The translations under genes were made by a program, and so were the position numbers. This document shows positions 8,457 through 17,078 of a DNA stretch of 64,000 bases, in pieces. The notes under the pieces are model-generated. The model saw only the letters and a program-made list of their open reading frames with translations, was not told the origin of the DNA and did no database searches. Position 1 is the first letter of the stretch. Every line of letters starts with the position of its first letter. The DNA comes from Paraburkholderia fungorum (GTDB lineage: Bacteria > Pseudomonadota > Gammaproteobacteria > Burkholderiales > Burkholderiaceae), in contig NZ_MCAS01000019.1 of the NCBI RefSeq assembly GCF_003610895.1, forward strand, positions 56,787 to 120,786, written 5' to 3'.

Positions 8457-10860
8457 AGTGCGCCGCGCCACCAGTGTCAGCAGCATCGTCGTACGCGTGC
8501 TGGTGACCACGGTCGCCGTAACGGCCGTGCTGCTGCTCGTGCTGCTTGCAGCCGCGAGCGCGAATACCGAATTTTTCGACCGCTATTACCAGTGGCTGTA
8601 CGCGGCGAACCTCGTGGTCGCGATGATCTTTTTGCTGGTGGTGGCGACGCTCGTCATCATCATCATTGCGCGGCTCAAAAAAGGTAAGTTCGGCACGCGG
8701 CTGTTAGCGAAACTCGCGTTCTTCATGGCGCTGGTCGGCGTGGTGCCGGGCGGCATCATTTACGTCGTGTCGTACCAGTTCGTGTCGCGCAGTATCGAGT
8801 CATGGTTCGACGTGAACGTCGAAACCGCATTGACCTCTGGCCTGAATCTCGGCCGCGGCATGCTCGACGCGTCGCTGTCCGATCTGCAGACCAAGGGCCG
8901 CCTGATGTCCGAGCAGCTGGCGAGTGCGGACGCCGCCGGCACCACGCTGACGCTGCTGCGCTTGCGCGACCAGTTCGGCGTGCAGGACGCGACGATCGTC
9001 GAACCCACGCGCAGCATGTCGGGCGCGACACCGGACATGCACGTGGTCGCGCAGGCGTCCGGCAATTACGCAACGCTCGTGTCGAATGATTTGCCCACAC
9101 CCTTGATGATCGATCAGGCGCGTGGCCGCGGCTACGCGGCGATCGAAGGTGAAGTGGACGGCGATCCGAACGCGCATGGCGGCAAGGGCGCGTTGCGGCT
9201 GCGTGTCGTGCAGCGTATTCCCGATTCGAACGCGTCGCTGCTGCAGCCTACCGAGCGCTTCCTGCAACTCACGCAGCCGGTGTCGCCCACGCTCGCGCGC
9301 AATGCCGATGCGGTGCAGCGCGCGTATCGCGAGTATCAGGAAAAGGCGCTGGGCCGCACCGGCTTGCGCAAGATGTACATCGGCACGCTGACGCTCGCGC
9401 TGTTCCTCGCCACGTTCATCGCGATGATGCTGGCGCTTGCGCTCGGCAATCAGCTGGCGCGGCCGTTGTTCCTGCTCGCGCAGGGCACCAAGGAAGTGAC
9501 CGAGGGCGACTACACGCCGAAGCGCGAAATCAAATCGCGCGACGAACTGGGCTTTCTCACGCAGTCGTTCAACGCGATGACGCGGCAACTGTCCGAGGCG
9601 CGCGCAGCGGTCGAGAACAACCGCATCGCGCTCGAGCATTCCAAGGCCTATCTGGAAAGCATTCTCGCGAATCTGACCGCAGGCGTGTTCGTGTTCGACC
9701 GGCAGTTCCGTCTCACCACGGCGAACCGCGGCGCCGAGCGGATTTTCCGTCAGCAGTTCCAGGAAGTGCTGGGTTCGGCGCTCGAGCAAATCGGCGTGTT
9801 GAGCGAATTCGGCGGAATGGTGCGCAAGGCGTTTGCCGATCGCGAAGCGGCAAGCGGCGACGGTCACGACGACCGTGGCCACTGGCAGCAGCAATTTTCG
9901 GTGCAGGTGCCGGGCGAAACCGAGCCGCTCACCTTGCTGGTGCGCGGCGCGCGTCTTGTGTCCGCCACGGATCGTGACGCGGAAGACATGCAGACGTCCG
10001 GCTACGTAGTCGTGTTCGACGATATTTCGGACGTGATCTCCGCGCAGCGTTCGATTGCCTGGGGCGAAGTGGCGCGGCGTCTCGCGCATGAGATCAAGAA
10101 TCCGCTCACGCCGATCCAGCTTTCCGCCGAGCGTTTGCAGATGAAGCTCGCCGACAAGCTCTCGCCATCCGATGCCGATGTGCTCAAGCGCGGCGCAACC
10201 ACCATCGTCAACCAGGTCGCGGCGATGAAGCAGATGGTCGACAATTTCCGCGACTATGCGCGCACGCCGCCGGCGGTGCTTGCGCATCTGCAACTGAACG
10301 AACTGGTCAGCGAGGTGCTGACGCTGTACGGTATCGAAGAAGGCAAGGGCGCGATTCAGGTGGAGCTCGCGGAGTTGCCGGCGATTCGCGGCGACGCGAC
10401 GCAATTGCGTCAGGTGATTCACAACCTGCTGCAGAATGCGCAGGATGCCGTGGCCGACGTCGCGCAGTCGCATGTGTTGCTCGAGACGAGGACAGTAGAA
10501 TACGGAGACCCCGACGCGGAAGGCAAGGTACGTGTCGCGGTGCGTCTGACAGTATCGGACAACGGACCGGGCTTCCCGGCGCGTATCCTCACACGTGCAT
10601 TCGAACCTTACGTGACAACCAAGGCCAAAGGTACAGGCCTCGGTCTTGCGATGGTCAAGAAGATCGTCGACGAACACGGCGCGCGCATCGATATCCGCAA
10701 CCGCATGAAAGCGGGCGATGTGATCGAAGGCGCGCAGATATCGATCCTCTTCCTTCAACTGGCGGACGATGCCGCGGCACCTGGAGCAGGGCTGCGGCCG
10801 GCGCATGGCAATGCGTCGCAGGGAATGACAAAAGCAACAGTGCAGACAAGGGCAGCGTAA
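8446..10860 (+). CDS. ntrY: NtrY-like sensor histidine kinase
   Basis: An 804-residue membrane sensor kinase of the NtrY family. Three membrane segments lie in residues 12-105. A periplasmic sensor region of about 200 residues and a fourth membrane segment (about 306-330) follow, then HAMP (ending in TEGDYTPKREIKSRDELG), a PAS domain (about 395-510), the dimerisation motif RRLAHEIKNPLTPIQLSAER with phospho-acceptor His near residue 548, and the ATPase domain (NLLQNAQDA, DNGPGF, GTGLGLAMVKK). The GTG start at 8446 overlaps the previous gene. The response regulator begins at the base after its stop codon. Confidence 0.93.
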   Translation: MLNKVRRATSVSSIVVRVLVTTVAVTAVLLLVLLAAASANTEFFDRYYQWLYAANLVVAMIFLLVVATLVIIIIARLKKGKFGTRLLAKLAFFMALVGVVPGGIIYVVSYQFVSRSIESWFDVNVETALTSGLNLGRGMLDASLSDLQTKGRLMSEQLASADAAGTTLTLLRLRDQFGVQDATIVEPTRSMSGATPDMHVVAQASGNYATLVSNDLPTPLMIDQARGRGYAAIEGEVDGDPNAHGGKGALRLRVVQRIPDSNASLLQPTERFLQLTQPVSPTLARNADAVQRAYREYQEKALGRTGLRKMYIGTLTLALFLATFIAMMLALALGNQLARPLFLLAQGTKEVTEGDYTPKREIKSRDELGFLTQSFNAMTRQLSEARAAVENNRIALEHSKAYLESILANLTAGVFVFDRQFRLTTANRGAERIFRQQFQEVLGSALEQIGVLSEFGGMVRKAFADREAASGDGHDDRGHWQQQFSVQVPGETEPLTLLVRGARLVSATDRDAEDMQTSGYVVVFDDISDVISAQRSIAWGEVARRLAHEIKNPLTPIQLSAERLQMKLADKLSPSDADVLKRGATTIVNQVAAMKQMVDNFRDYARTPPAVLAHLQLNELVSEVLTLYGIEEGKGAIQVELAELPAIRGDATQLRQVIHNLLQNAQDAVADVAQSHVLLETRTVEYGDPDAEGKVRVAVRLTVSDNGPGFPARILTRAFEPYVTTKAKGTGLGLAMVKKIVDEHGARIDIRNRMKAGDVIEGAQISILFLQLADDAAAPGAGLRPAHGNASQGMTKATVQTRAA

Positions 10861-11550
10861 ATGGCAACCATCCTGGTGGTAGATGATGAAATGGGCATCC
10901 GGGAATTGCTCTCGGAGATCCTGAGCGACGAGGGGCATGTCGTGGAAGCAGCGGAAAACGCGCAGGAAGCGCGCGAGTTCCGTTTGCGCCAGGCGCCGGA
11001 CCTGGTGCTGCTCGACATCTGGATGCCCGATACCGACGGTGTGACCTTGCTCAAAGAATGGGCCGCGCAAGGGCAACTGACCATGCCGGTGATCATGATG
11101 TCCGGTCATGCAACCATCGATACGGCAGTTGAAGCGACCAAGATCGGCGCGCTCAACTTCCTCGAGAAGCCGATTGCGTTGCAGAAGCTGCTGAAGGCGG
11201 TCGAGCAAGGCCTCGCGCGCGGCAATGCGGCAAGTGCACCGGGCGGCGCGGTCGCCAAGCAGGTGTTGCCGGTCAGTGCGTCGGCTGTGGCATCCGCGGC
11301 CGCGTTGCCGATGCTGTCGTCGGATGGCATGGGCAGCGGCGCGTTGGCTGCGCAAACGGCGTCGATTTCGTTCGACATCCCGTTGCGCGACGCGCGTGAT
11401 GCGTTCGAGCGCGCTTACTTCGAATATCACCTCGCGCGCGAGAATGGCAGCATGACGCGCGTCGCGGAGAAGACCGGCCTTGAGCGTACGCACCTGTATC
11501 GCAAGCTCAAGCAACTCGGCGTCGATCTCGGCAAGAACAAAGGAGAGTGA
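10861..11550 (+). CDS. ntrX: NtrX-like response regulator lacking the AAA+ domain
   Basis: A 229-residue regulator paired with NtrY; the ATG immediately follows the ntrY TAA. Residues 1-120 are a complete receiver domain: acidic pocket DDE at 8-10, phospho-acceptor Asp52 in LLDIWMPDTDG, and the conserved Lys in FLEKPIAL. After an Ala/Ser/Gly-rich linker (about 125-165), the C-terminal 45 residues form a Fis-type helix-turn-helix (MTRVAEKTGLERTHLYRKLK). The roughly 240-residue sigma-54-interacting AAA+ domain of canonical NtrX is absent, with no frameshift. It therefore cannot activate sigma-54 promoters by the usual mechanism. Confidence 0.9.
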   Translation: MATILVVDDEMGIRELLSEILSDEGHVVEAAENAQEAREFRLRQAPDLVLLDIWMPDTDGVTLLKEWAAQGQLTMPVIMMSGHATIDTAVEATKIGALNFLEKPIALQKLLKAVEQGLARGNAASAPGGAVAKQVLPVSASAVASAAALPMLSSDGMGSGALAAQTASISFDIPLRDARDAFERAYFEYHLARENGSMTRVAEKTGLERTHLYRKLKQLGVDLGKNKGE

Positions 11551-11624
11551 GGGGCACCGCGACCCGCGTGCCCCGCCGCGCATGCGCGCAGGTTCGGCCG
11601 CAGCGGATTTTTTCGACAAGGGGC

Positions 11625-11653
11625 TTGCCGTGCTGCTGACCCTTTGATATCAT
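11625..11653 (+). promoter_or_regulatory. sigma-70 promoter of tRNA-Phe
   Basis: A -35 hexamer TTGCCG (11625-11630) and a -10 hexamer TATCAT (11648-11653) are separated by exactly 17 bases. The tRNA begins 13 bases after the -10, so transcription starts close to the mature 5' end. Confidence 0.6.
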
Positions 11654-11666
11654 TTCGTTCTTCGTT

Positions 11667-11742
11667 GGCCCGGTAGCTCAGTTGGTAGAGCAGCGGATTG
11701 AAAATCCGCGTGTCGATGGTTCGATTCCGTCCCAGGCCACCA
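11667..11742 (+). tRNA. tRNA-Phe (GAA)
   Basis: A 76-base tRNA with encoded CCA. The D arm is GCTC/GAGC. The anticodon arm is GCGGA-TTGAAAA-TCCGC with anticodon GAA for Phe. The T arm is GATGG-TTCGATT-CCGTC. The acceptor stem pairs GGCCCGG with CCAGGCC and leaves a C5-A68 mismatch. A promoter lies directly upstream and a hairpin terminator directly downstream, so it is a single-gene unit. Confidence 0.97.
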
Positions 11743-11749
11743 GGATTCA

Positions 11750-11784
11750 GCCCCAGGAAATCGCAAGATTCCTGGGGCTTTTCC
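11750..11784 (+). terminator. rho-independent terminator of tRNA-Phe
   Basis: Ten-base stem GCCCCAGGAA / TTCCTGGGGC followed by a T-rich tail (TTTTCCTTTT), starting eight bases after the tRNA CCA end. Confidence 0.85.
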
Positions 11785-12189
11785 TTTTGTGTGCGTTCGC
11801 AGGCGCTCCCTGGCGTTTTCGCAGCGGCATTGCTTGTTTGCTGCCGCACCAGAGCGTGCTCGGCGGCATTGGGCGTCGCGTGATAAAATCGCGCCAGTTC
11901 AAGGACTTGCATGCGGGCGCGCGATGGGTGCGGCACCGCATCAGACAGGTCTTTTCGTATCCCGAAGCTGGGCCTTTTGCGCACTCTGCCGCAACACGGC
12001 GAGGCCGCAACAGGTGCCAGATTCTTCGCCCGACGATTAACGGTATAAGCGCCCAGCGACTCTGCATGCGGAAGGCGCGGCCTATACTGCTTTGGGCCGG
12101 CAGCAGTGCCGGCACGCGTCGCGCCGCGTTGCTTGCATGGCGCACCTCGTGTAGCGCGACGTGGCACTCATCATTCACGGAGTTTCACG
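11785..12189 (+). other. noncoding region upstream of queC
   Basis: About 400 bases without a credible gene; open frames here are short and unlike any family. It must hold the queC promoter. I looked for a preQ1-type aptamer and saw none. ACGGAG at 12176-12181 serves as the queC ribosome site. Confidence 0.4.
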
Positions 12190-12921
12190 GTGATCCGCAA
12201 AGACGCTAAACGTAGCGCTCTGGTGCTGTTTTCCGGCGGCCAGGATTCCGCCACGTGCCTCGCCTGGGCGCTTGAACGTTATGAAACGGTTGAGACGCTA
12301 GGCTTCGATTATGGCCAGCGGCACCGAGTCGAACTCGAATGCCGCGAGGGGTTCCGCAACGGTGTGGTGCGTGCCTTTCCGGCGTGGGCCGACCGCCTCG
12401 GCGAAGATCACATGATCGACCTGTCGGTGCTCGGTTCGATCAGCGATACCGCGATGACGCGCGAGATCGAGATTCACGCCACGGCCAACGGTTTGCCGAA
12501 TACGTTCGTGCCGGGCCGCAATCTGATGTTCATGACGATTGCAGGCGCCATTGCTTATCGGCGTGGTTTGCAGGTGCTGGTTGGCGGCATGTGCGAGACG
12601 GACTTCTCGGGCTACCCCGATTGCCGCGACGACACGATGAAGGCCTTGCAGGTCGCGCTGAACCTCGGCATGGACACGCGCTTCCTGCTCGAAACGCCGC
12701 TGATGTGGCTCGACAAGGCTGACACGTGGCGTCTCGCGCACGAGCTGGGCGGCGAAGAACTGGTCGAACTGGTACGTGTCGAGACGCACACCTGTTATGT
12801 CGGCGAGCGCGCCGAACTGCACGAGTGGGGTTTCGGCTGCGGCGAATGCCCGGCGTGCCGCTTGCGCAAGCGCGGTTATGAAGCGTACCTGGCCGGCGAG
12901 AAGGTGGCTGAGCCGGTCTGA
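12190..12921 (+). CDS. queC: 7-cyano-7-deazaguanine synthase QueC
   Basis: Converts 7-carboxy-7-deazaguanine to preQ0 with ATP and ammonia in queuosine biosynthesis. The 243-residue protein has the PP-loop motif LVLFSGGQDSATCLAW near residue 11, FVPGRNLMF in the middle, and the C-terminal zinc site CGECPACRLRKRGY preceded by HTCYVGER. The GTG at 12190 is used because it gives the family N-terminus (MIRKDAKRSALVLF) and follows a good ribosome site. The longer frame from 12106 adds unrelated residues. It is first of queC-queE-queD. Confidence 0.96.
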   Translation: MIRKDAKRSALVLFSGGQDSATCLAWALERYETVETLGFDYGQRHRVELECREGFRNGVVRAFPAWADRLGEDHMIDLSVLGSISDTAMTREIEIHATANGLPNTFVPGRNLMFMTIAGAIAYRRGLQVLVGGMCETDFSGYPDCRDDTMKALQVALNLGMDTRFLLETPLMWLDKADTWRLAHELGGEELVELVRVETHTCYVGERAELHEWGFGCGECPACRLRKRGYEAYLAGEKVAEPV

Positions 12922-13012
12922 CGCTTTCACGCCTGTTTTACGCTCGCGTGCCGTGCGAACGAACGGGCGCAGCGCACGCAACTATTTTCAGGAACACAAG
13001 GCAGGCAGCAGC

Positions 13013-13645
13013 ATGACTTACGCGGTCAAGGAAATCTTCTACACGTTGCAGGGCGAGGGCGCGAATGCCGGGCGTCCGGCTGTGTTCTGCCGGTTCGCCG
13101 GCTGCAATCTGTGGTCGGGCCGCGAAGAAGATCGTGCGGATGCGGTGTGCCGCTTCTGCGATACGGACTTTGTCGGCACTGATGGCGAGAACGGCGGCAA
13201 GTACCGCACCGCCGAAGAGCTGGTGCGGATGATCGCGTCGCAATGGCCGCAAGGCGAGGGCGAGCGCTTCGTGGTCTGCACGGGCGGTGAGCCGATGTTG
13301 CAGATCGATCAGCCGTTGGTCGATGCGTTGCATGCCGCCGGCTTCGAAATCGCCATCGAAACCAACGGCTCACTGCCGGTGCTCGAGACGATCGACTGGA
13401 TCTGCGTGAGCCCGAAGGCCGATGCGCCGCTCGTCGTCACGAAGGGCAACGAATTGAAGGTCGTGATTCCGCAGGACAACCAGCGCTTGTCCGAGTATGC
13501 GAAGCTCGACTTCGAGTATTTCCTCGTCCAGCCGATGGACGGCCCGTCGCGCGACCTCAACACGAAGCTCGCGATCGACTGGTGCAAACGCCATCCGCAA
13601 TGGCGCCTGTCGATGCAGACCCACAAGTATCTGAACATTCCCTGA
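13013..13645 (+). CDS. queE: 7-carboxy-7-deazaguanine synthase QueE
   Basis: Radical SAM enzyme that rearranges carboxy-tetrahydropterin to 7-carboxy-7-deazaguanine. The 210-residue protein starts MTYAVKEIFYTLQGEGANAG. The cluster cysteines are spaced CX14CX2C (C in GCNLWSG, then AVCRFCDTD), an expanded version of the usual CX3CX2C, as known for Burkholderia QueE. TGGEP near residue 85 contacts SAM. The ATG at 13013 is preceded by AGGAACACAAGGCAGGCAGC. It lies between queC (91-base gap) and queD (6-base gap). Confidence 0.95.
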   Translation: MTYAVKEIFYTLQGEGANAGRPAVFCRFAGCNLWSGREEDRADAVCRFCDTDFVGTDGENGGKYRTAEELVRMIASQWPQGEGERFVVCTGGEPMLQIDQPLVDALHAAGFEIAIETNGSLPVLETIDWICVSPKADAPLVVTKGNELKVVIPQDNQRLSEYAKLDFEYFLVQPMDGPSRDLNTKLAIDWCKRHPQWRLSMQTHKYLNIP

Positions 13646-13651
13646 TTTGCC

Positions 13652-14098
13652 GTGCTGACGATTACACGAAAACTCGAATTCGACGCGGGTCACCGCATCC
13701 CCGATCACCGCAGCCAGTGCCGTAATCTGCATGGCCATCGCTATGTGCTCGAAATCACGCTGCAAGGCGACCTGGTCGACACCGAAGGCGCGCCGGATCG
13801 CGGCATGGTGATGGACTTCGCCGACGTGAAGTCGCTCGCGGTCGAGCATCTGGTCGACAAGTGGGACCATGCGTTCCTCGTCTACGAAGGCGATACGCAG
13901 GTACGCGGTTTTCTCGAAACCATGGCGGGGCACAAAACCGTTGTGCTCGATCGCATTCCTACCGTCGAAAATCTTGCCGCCGTCGCGTTCGACATCCTCG
14001 CGAACGTCTACGACGCGCATTACGGCGTGAATCTGCGTTTGCATAAGGTGCGTCTGTTCGAGACGCCGAATTGTTGGGCCGACGTGGTCCGCGATTGA
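13652..14098 (+). CDS. queD: 6-carboxy-tetrahydropterin synthase QueD
   Basis: Makes 6-carboxy-5,6,7,8-tetrahydropterin from dihydroneopterin triphosphate. The 148-residue protein of the PTPS family has the zinc histidines in FDAGHRIP and NLHGHRY, the catalytic Cys in RSQCRNLHGH, and the downstream residues DHAFLV and PTVENLA. It begins with GTG six bases after queE. Together with queC and queE it supplies preQ0 for queuosine tRNA modification. Confidence 0.94.
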   Translation: MLTITRKLEFDAGHRIPDHRSQCRNLHGHRYVLEITLQGDLVDTEGAPDRGMVMDFADVKSLAVEHLVDKWDHAFLVYEGDTQVRGFLETMAGHKTVVLDRIPTVENLAAVAFDILANVYDAHYGVNLRLHKVRLFETPNCWADVVRD

Positions 14099-14313
14099 TC
14101 CCGGGGCCGCGCGAGTCGACTTCGCGGCCCAACCTCCGCGTTATTGTCACGGTATGATCGCTCCGATAACCACACGGAGCGAGACATGCCGGTCACCGCA
14201 TTGCGTCGCAGCAGGCACTCAGGCCGCCCAGGATCAGGCCTTGGCCGGTTCCGCCACGCCAGCATCCTCAACCGCGCTTCAGGCGACGTGCCCCGTCGCC
14301 AGGGAGCGCGGCA

Positions 14314-15096
14314 ATGAGCACCTTCACAAACCCCCTCAAACAACGGTTGAAAGAAGCCGATCCGCTGTTCGGCCTGTGGCTTTCGCTCGGCAGCGATACC
14401 GCGGCTGAGGCGCTCGCGCACGCCGGTTTCGACTGGCTGCTGATCGACATGGAGCATGCGCCAAACGATAGTGGCGACGTGACGTCGCAACTGCGCGCGA
14501 TCGCCGCCGCGCATCTGCCGAGCGAGCCCGTCGTGCGCGTGCCGGCCAGCGAGGCGTGGCTCGTCAAGCGCGTCCTGGATGCGGGCGCGCGCACGCTGAT
14601 GTTCCCGAATATCGAATCCGCGGAAGAGGCGGCACACGCCGTGCGCCTGACGCAATATCCCACCGCCGATGCGCTCGACGGCCAGCGCGGCGTCGCCGGC
14701 GTGGTGCGAGCCGCTTCGTACGGCATGCGGCGCGACTACGTGCAAACCGCCAACGCACAGATCGCGACCATCGTGCAGATCGAGTCAGCGCGCGGCTTGC
14801 AGGAGGTCGAAAAGATCGCGGCGACGCCGGGTGTCGATTGCCTGTTCGTCGGGCCGGCCGATCTCGCTGCGAGCCTCGGTCACCTGGGCGATTCGAAGCA
14901 TGCCGACGTGCAGGCGGCCATGGCGCGCATCGTCAGCGCCGCCGACAAGGCTGGCATTGCCAGCGGAATTTTTGCCATGGACGCCGCGGGCGCAAAGCAG
15001 CATCGCGATGCCGGTTTTCGTTTTATTGCCCTGGCCGCCGACGTCATGTGGATGTTGCGCGCGACCCGCCAGGCGTTGCAGGAGGTGAGGACATGA
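14314..15096 (+). CDS. HpcH/HpaI-family aldolase (2-oxo-hydroxyacid aldolase)
   Basis: A 260-residue class II pyruvate aldolase resembling 4-hydroxy-2-oxoheptanedioate aldolase. Visible motifs are LIDMEHAPND (active-site His and Glu), VVRVPASE, GARTLMFPNIESAEEA (metal-binding Glu) and DCLFVGPADLAASLGH (metal Asp). The exact substrate in vivo is uncertain because the family is promiscuous, and no aromatic-degradation genes adjoin it. A GGGAGCGCGGCA ribosome site precedes the ATG. Its stop overlaps the next gene start (ATGA), so the two are translationally coupled. Confidence 0.88.
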   Translation: MSTFTNPLKQRLKEADPLFGLWLSLGSDTAAEALAHAGFDWLLIDMEHAPNDSGDVTSQLRAIAAAHLPSEPVVRVPASEAWLVKRVLDAGARTLMFPNIESAEEAAHAVRLTQYPTADALDGQRGVAGVVRAASYGMRRDYVQTANAQIATIVQIESARGLQEVEKIAATPGVDCLFVGPADLAASLGHLGDSKHADVQAAMARIVSAADKAGIASGIFAMDAAGAKQHRDAGFRFIALAADVMWMLRATRQALQEVRT

Positions 15097-15797
15097 AGGG
15101 GATGGTGCAGTGCGTCGCGGTGCGTCTGGCGGTAGCGGCGGCGTTGACAGCGAGCGTGACGGCGTATGCGCAGGACAACCGTGTCGCGAAGTCCAACGAT
15201 CCGGAGACGCAAACCGCGGTCGCCGATTACAACGCCGGCAATCTGGGTGCGGCGCTGACAGAGTTCCGTAAAGCAGCGGAGCGCGGCAGCCGGCTTGCCG
15301 AGTTCAACTACGCGATGATGCTGCTCAACGGAGAAGGCACCGCGGCCAATGTCGAAGAAGGCAAGAAGTGGCTGCGCAAAGCTGCCGACGCCAACATGTC
15401 GCACGCGCAGTACGTGTACGGCAAGATGTATGACGACGGTGAGTTCGTTGGCCGTGATCCGGTCGAGGCGCACCGTTGGTTCCTGAAGGCCGCGCAGCAG
15501 GGGCACGTGCAGGCGGAGCTCGCGCTGGCCAATCAGTTCCTCGATGGCCGCGGTACGGGGCGCGACAACCGGCAGGCGTTCGTCTGGTACAAGAAGGCCG
15601 CGCAAGGCGGCGACATGACCGCGCAGTACGTGACCGGCTCGTTCTACGAGCGCGGTGGCGACGGCGTGGACAAGAATCTGAATGTAGCGCGTGCCTATTA
15701 CGCGGCAGCGGCGGCACAGGGCGATCCGGCGGCGAAGCTCAAGTATCAGCAACTGAGCGCGCAGTTGCGGGATCAGCGCGAAGTGAAACCGCAGTAA
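15093..15797 (+). CDS. Sel1-repeat (SEL1-like TPR) exported protein
   Basis: A 234-residue protein with an N-terminal signal peptide (about residues 1-26, ending SVTAYAQ) and about five Sel1 repeats, seen as repeating units of the form A-x-NY-x-M-L-x-x-G-x-G ... A-x-x-W-x-x-KAA-x-x-G: AAERGSRLAEFNYAMMLLNG, AADANMSHAQYVYGKMYDDG and so on. Such repeats are protein-interaction scaffolds in the periplasm. The start overlaps the aldolase stop. Why it is coupled to an aldolase is unclear. A bidirectional terminator follows. Confidence 0.85.
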   Translation: MKGMVQCVAVRLAVAAALTASVTAYAQDNRVAKSNDPETQTAVADYNAGNLGAALTEFRKAAERGSRLAEFNYAMMLLNGEGTAANVEEGKKWLRKAADANMSHAQYVYGKMYDDGEFVGRDPVEAHRWFLKAAQQGHVQAELALANQFLDGRGTGRDNRQAFVWYKKAAQGGDMTAQYVTGSFYERGGDGVDKNLNVARAYYAAAAAQGDPAAKLKYQQLSAQLRDQREVKPQ

Positions 15798-15815
15798 ACA
15801 CGACCGCATTGAATG

Positions 15816-15849
15816 AAAAAGGGGCGCTTCTCACGGGGCGCCCCTTTTG
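15816..15849. terminator. bidirectional terminator between Sel1 gene and rodA
   Basis: AAAAAGGGGCGC / GCGCCCCTTTT hairpin lies between two convergent genes. The A-run and T-run make it functional on both strands. Confidence 0.85.
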
Positions 15850-15919
15850 TTTATTCAGGCTTCGTTCTGCGTTATGCCACGTCGTGTGGCAACGCTAGCA
15901 GCCGAGGCGCTGCCTCGTG

Positions 15920-17068
15920 CTAACTCTGCATCAACCGCTTTTGCCGCGCGATGCTCATGATGAGGCCGATCGCGACCCCCAGCGTCGTCAGCGCGGTGCC
16001 GCCGTAACTCATGAACGGCAACGGCACGCCCACCACCGGCAAGATCCCGCTCACCATGCCGATGTTGACGAACGCATAGGTGAAGAACGCCATTGTCAGT
16101 GAGCCGGCCAGCAGCCGTCCAAACAGCGTCGCGCCATTGGCCGCGATATACAGCCCGCGCGCGATCAGCAACATGTAAAGCGTGAGCAGCACGATCCCGC
16201 CCGCCAGCCCGAATTCCTCGGAAAACACGGCGAAAATGAAGTCGGTATGCTTCTCTGGAATGAACTCCAGATGCGCCTGGGTACCCTTCAACCAGCCCTT
16301 GCCGAGCGGGCCGCCCGAGCCGATTGCAATCACCGCCTGAATGGTATGGAAGCCCTTGCCAAGCGGATCGGACGTCGGATCGAGCAGCGTACAGATACGG
16401 TGCTTCTGATAGTCGTGCATCAGCGGCCACTGCACTTCCGGCTGACAGATCTTGTCCTGGAATATCGCGATCGAGCCGACGGCGATCACACCGGCAATCA
16501 GCACCGGCACGATCAGCTTGAAACTGAGCCCCGCGAAGTAAATCACGAAGAAGCCGGCCGCAAACACCAGCACGGCGGTGCCAAGGTCCGGCTGCTTGGC
16601 GATCAGGCCGACCGGAACGATCAGGATCAGGAAGCCGACCAGAAAGTCGTACCAGCGCATTACGCCTTCGCGGCGCTGGTAGTACCACGCGAGCATCAGC
16701 GGTGTGGCGATCTTCAGAATCTCCGACGGCTGGATCACCACGCCGACGTTGATCCAGCGCTTGGCGCCTTTGCGCGTGAGACCGAACAGCGCCACCGCCA
16801 CCAGTAACGCGATCCCGAACGTATAGAGCGGGACCGCGAAGCGCATCAGCGTGGTGGGCGGTACATTGGCCAGCGCCCACATGAGCACGAACGTCAACAG
16901 GATGTTGCGCAGTTGGTCTTCCACCCGGCCGGGCATGTCCAGCGTCGCGCTGTAGAGCGTGACGATGCCGACACACAGCAGCAGAAACACGATCAGCGCG
17001 AGCGGCCGGTCGAAGCCCACGAACATCCGCTTGATGCGGTCGAGCCAGGCGCGCTTGTCGAATTGCAT
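15920..17068 (-). CDS. rodA: peptidoglycan glycosyltransferase RodA (MrdB)
   Basis: SEDS-family polymerase of lateral-wall peptidoglycan that works with PBP2. The 382-residue integral membrane protein has about ten hydrophobic segments. SEDS marks are visible: KGAKRWINVGVVIQPSE, AKQPDLGTA, the large periplasmic loop with KGWLKGTQAHLEFIPEKHTDF (catalytic Asp region), and LPFMSYGGT near the C-terminus. The ATG at 17068 has AAGGAGAAAGGC upstream. It is last in mreB-mreC-mreD-mrdA-rodA, ten bases after mrdA. Confidence 0.96.
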   Translation of the reverse strand: MQFDKRAWLDRIKRMFVGFDRPLALIVFLLLCVGIVTLYSATLDMPGRVEDQLRNILLTFVLMWALANVPPTTLMRFAVPLYTFGIALLVAVALFGLTRKGAKRWINVGVVIQPSEILKIATPLMLAWYYQRREGVMRWYDFLVGFLILIVPVGLIAKQPDLGTAVLVFAAGFFVIYFAGLSFKLIVPVLIAGVIAVGSIAIFQDKICQPEVQWPLMHDYQKHRICTLLDPTSDPLGKGFHTIQAVIAIGSGGPLGKGWLKGTQAHLEFIPEKHTDFIFAVFSEEFGLAGGIVLLTLYMLLIARGLYIAANGATLFGRLLAGSLTMAFFTYAFVNIGMVSGILPVVGVPLPFMSYGGTALTTLGVAIGLIMSIARQKRLMQS

Positions 17069-17078
17069 GCCTTTCTCC

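Noticed and set aside
8800..11619. 939-residue open frame opposite ntrY-ntrX
   Set aside because: Antisense to a well-defined kinase and regulator; composition is typical of a GC-driven shadow.
11785..12189. preQ1 riboswitch upstream of queC
   Set aside because: No recognisable aptamer core found by eye in the 400-base region.
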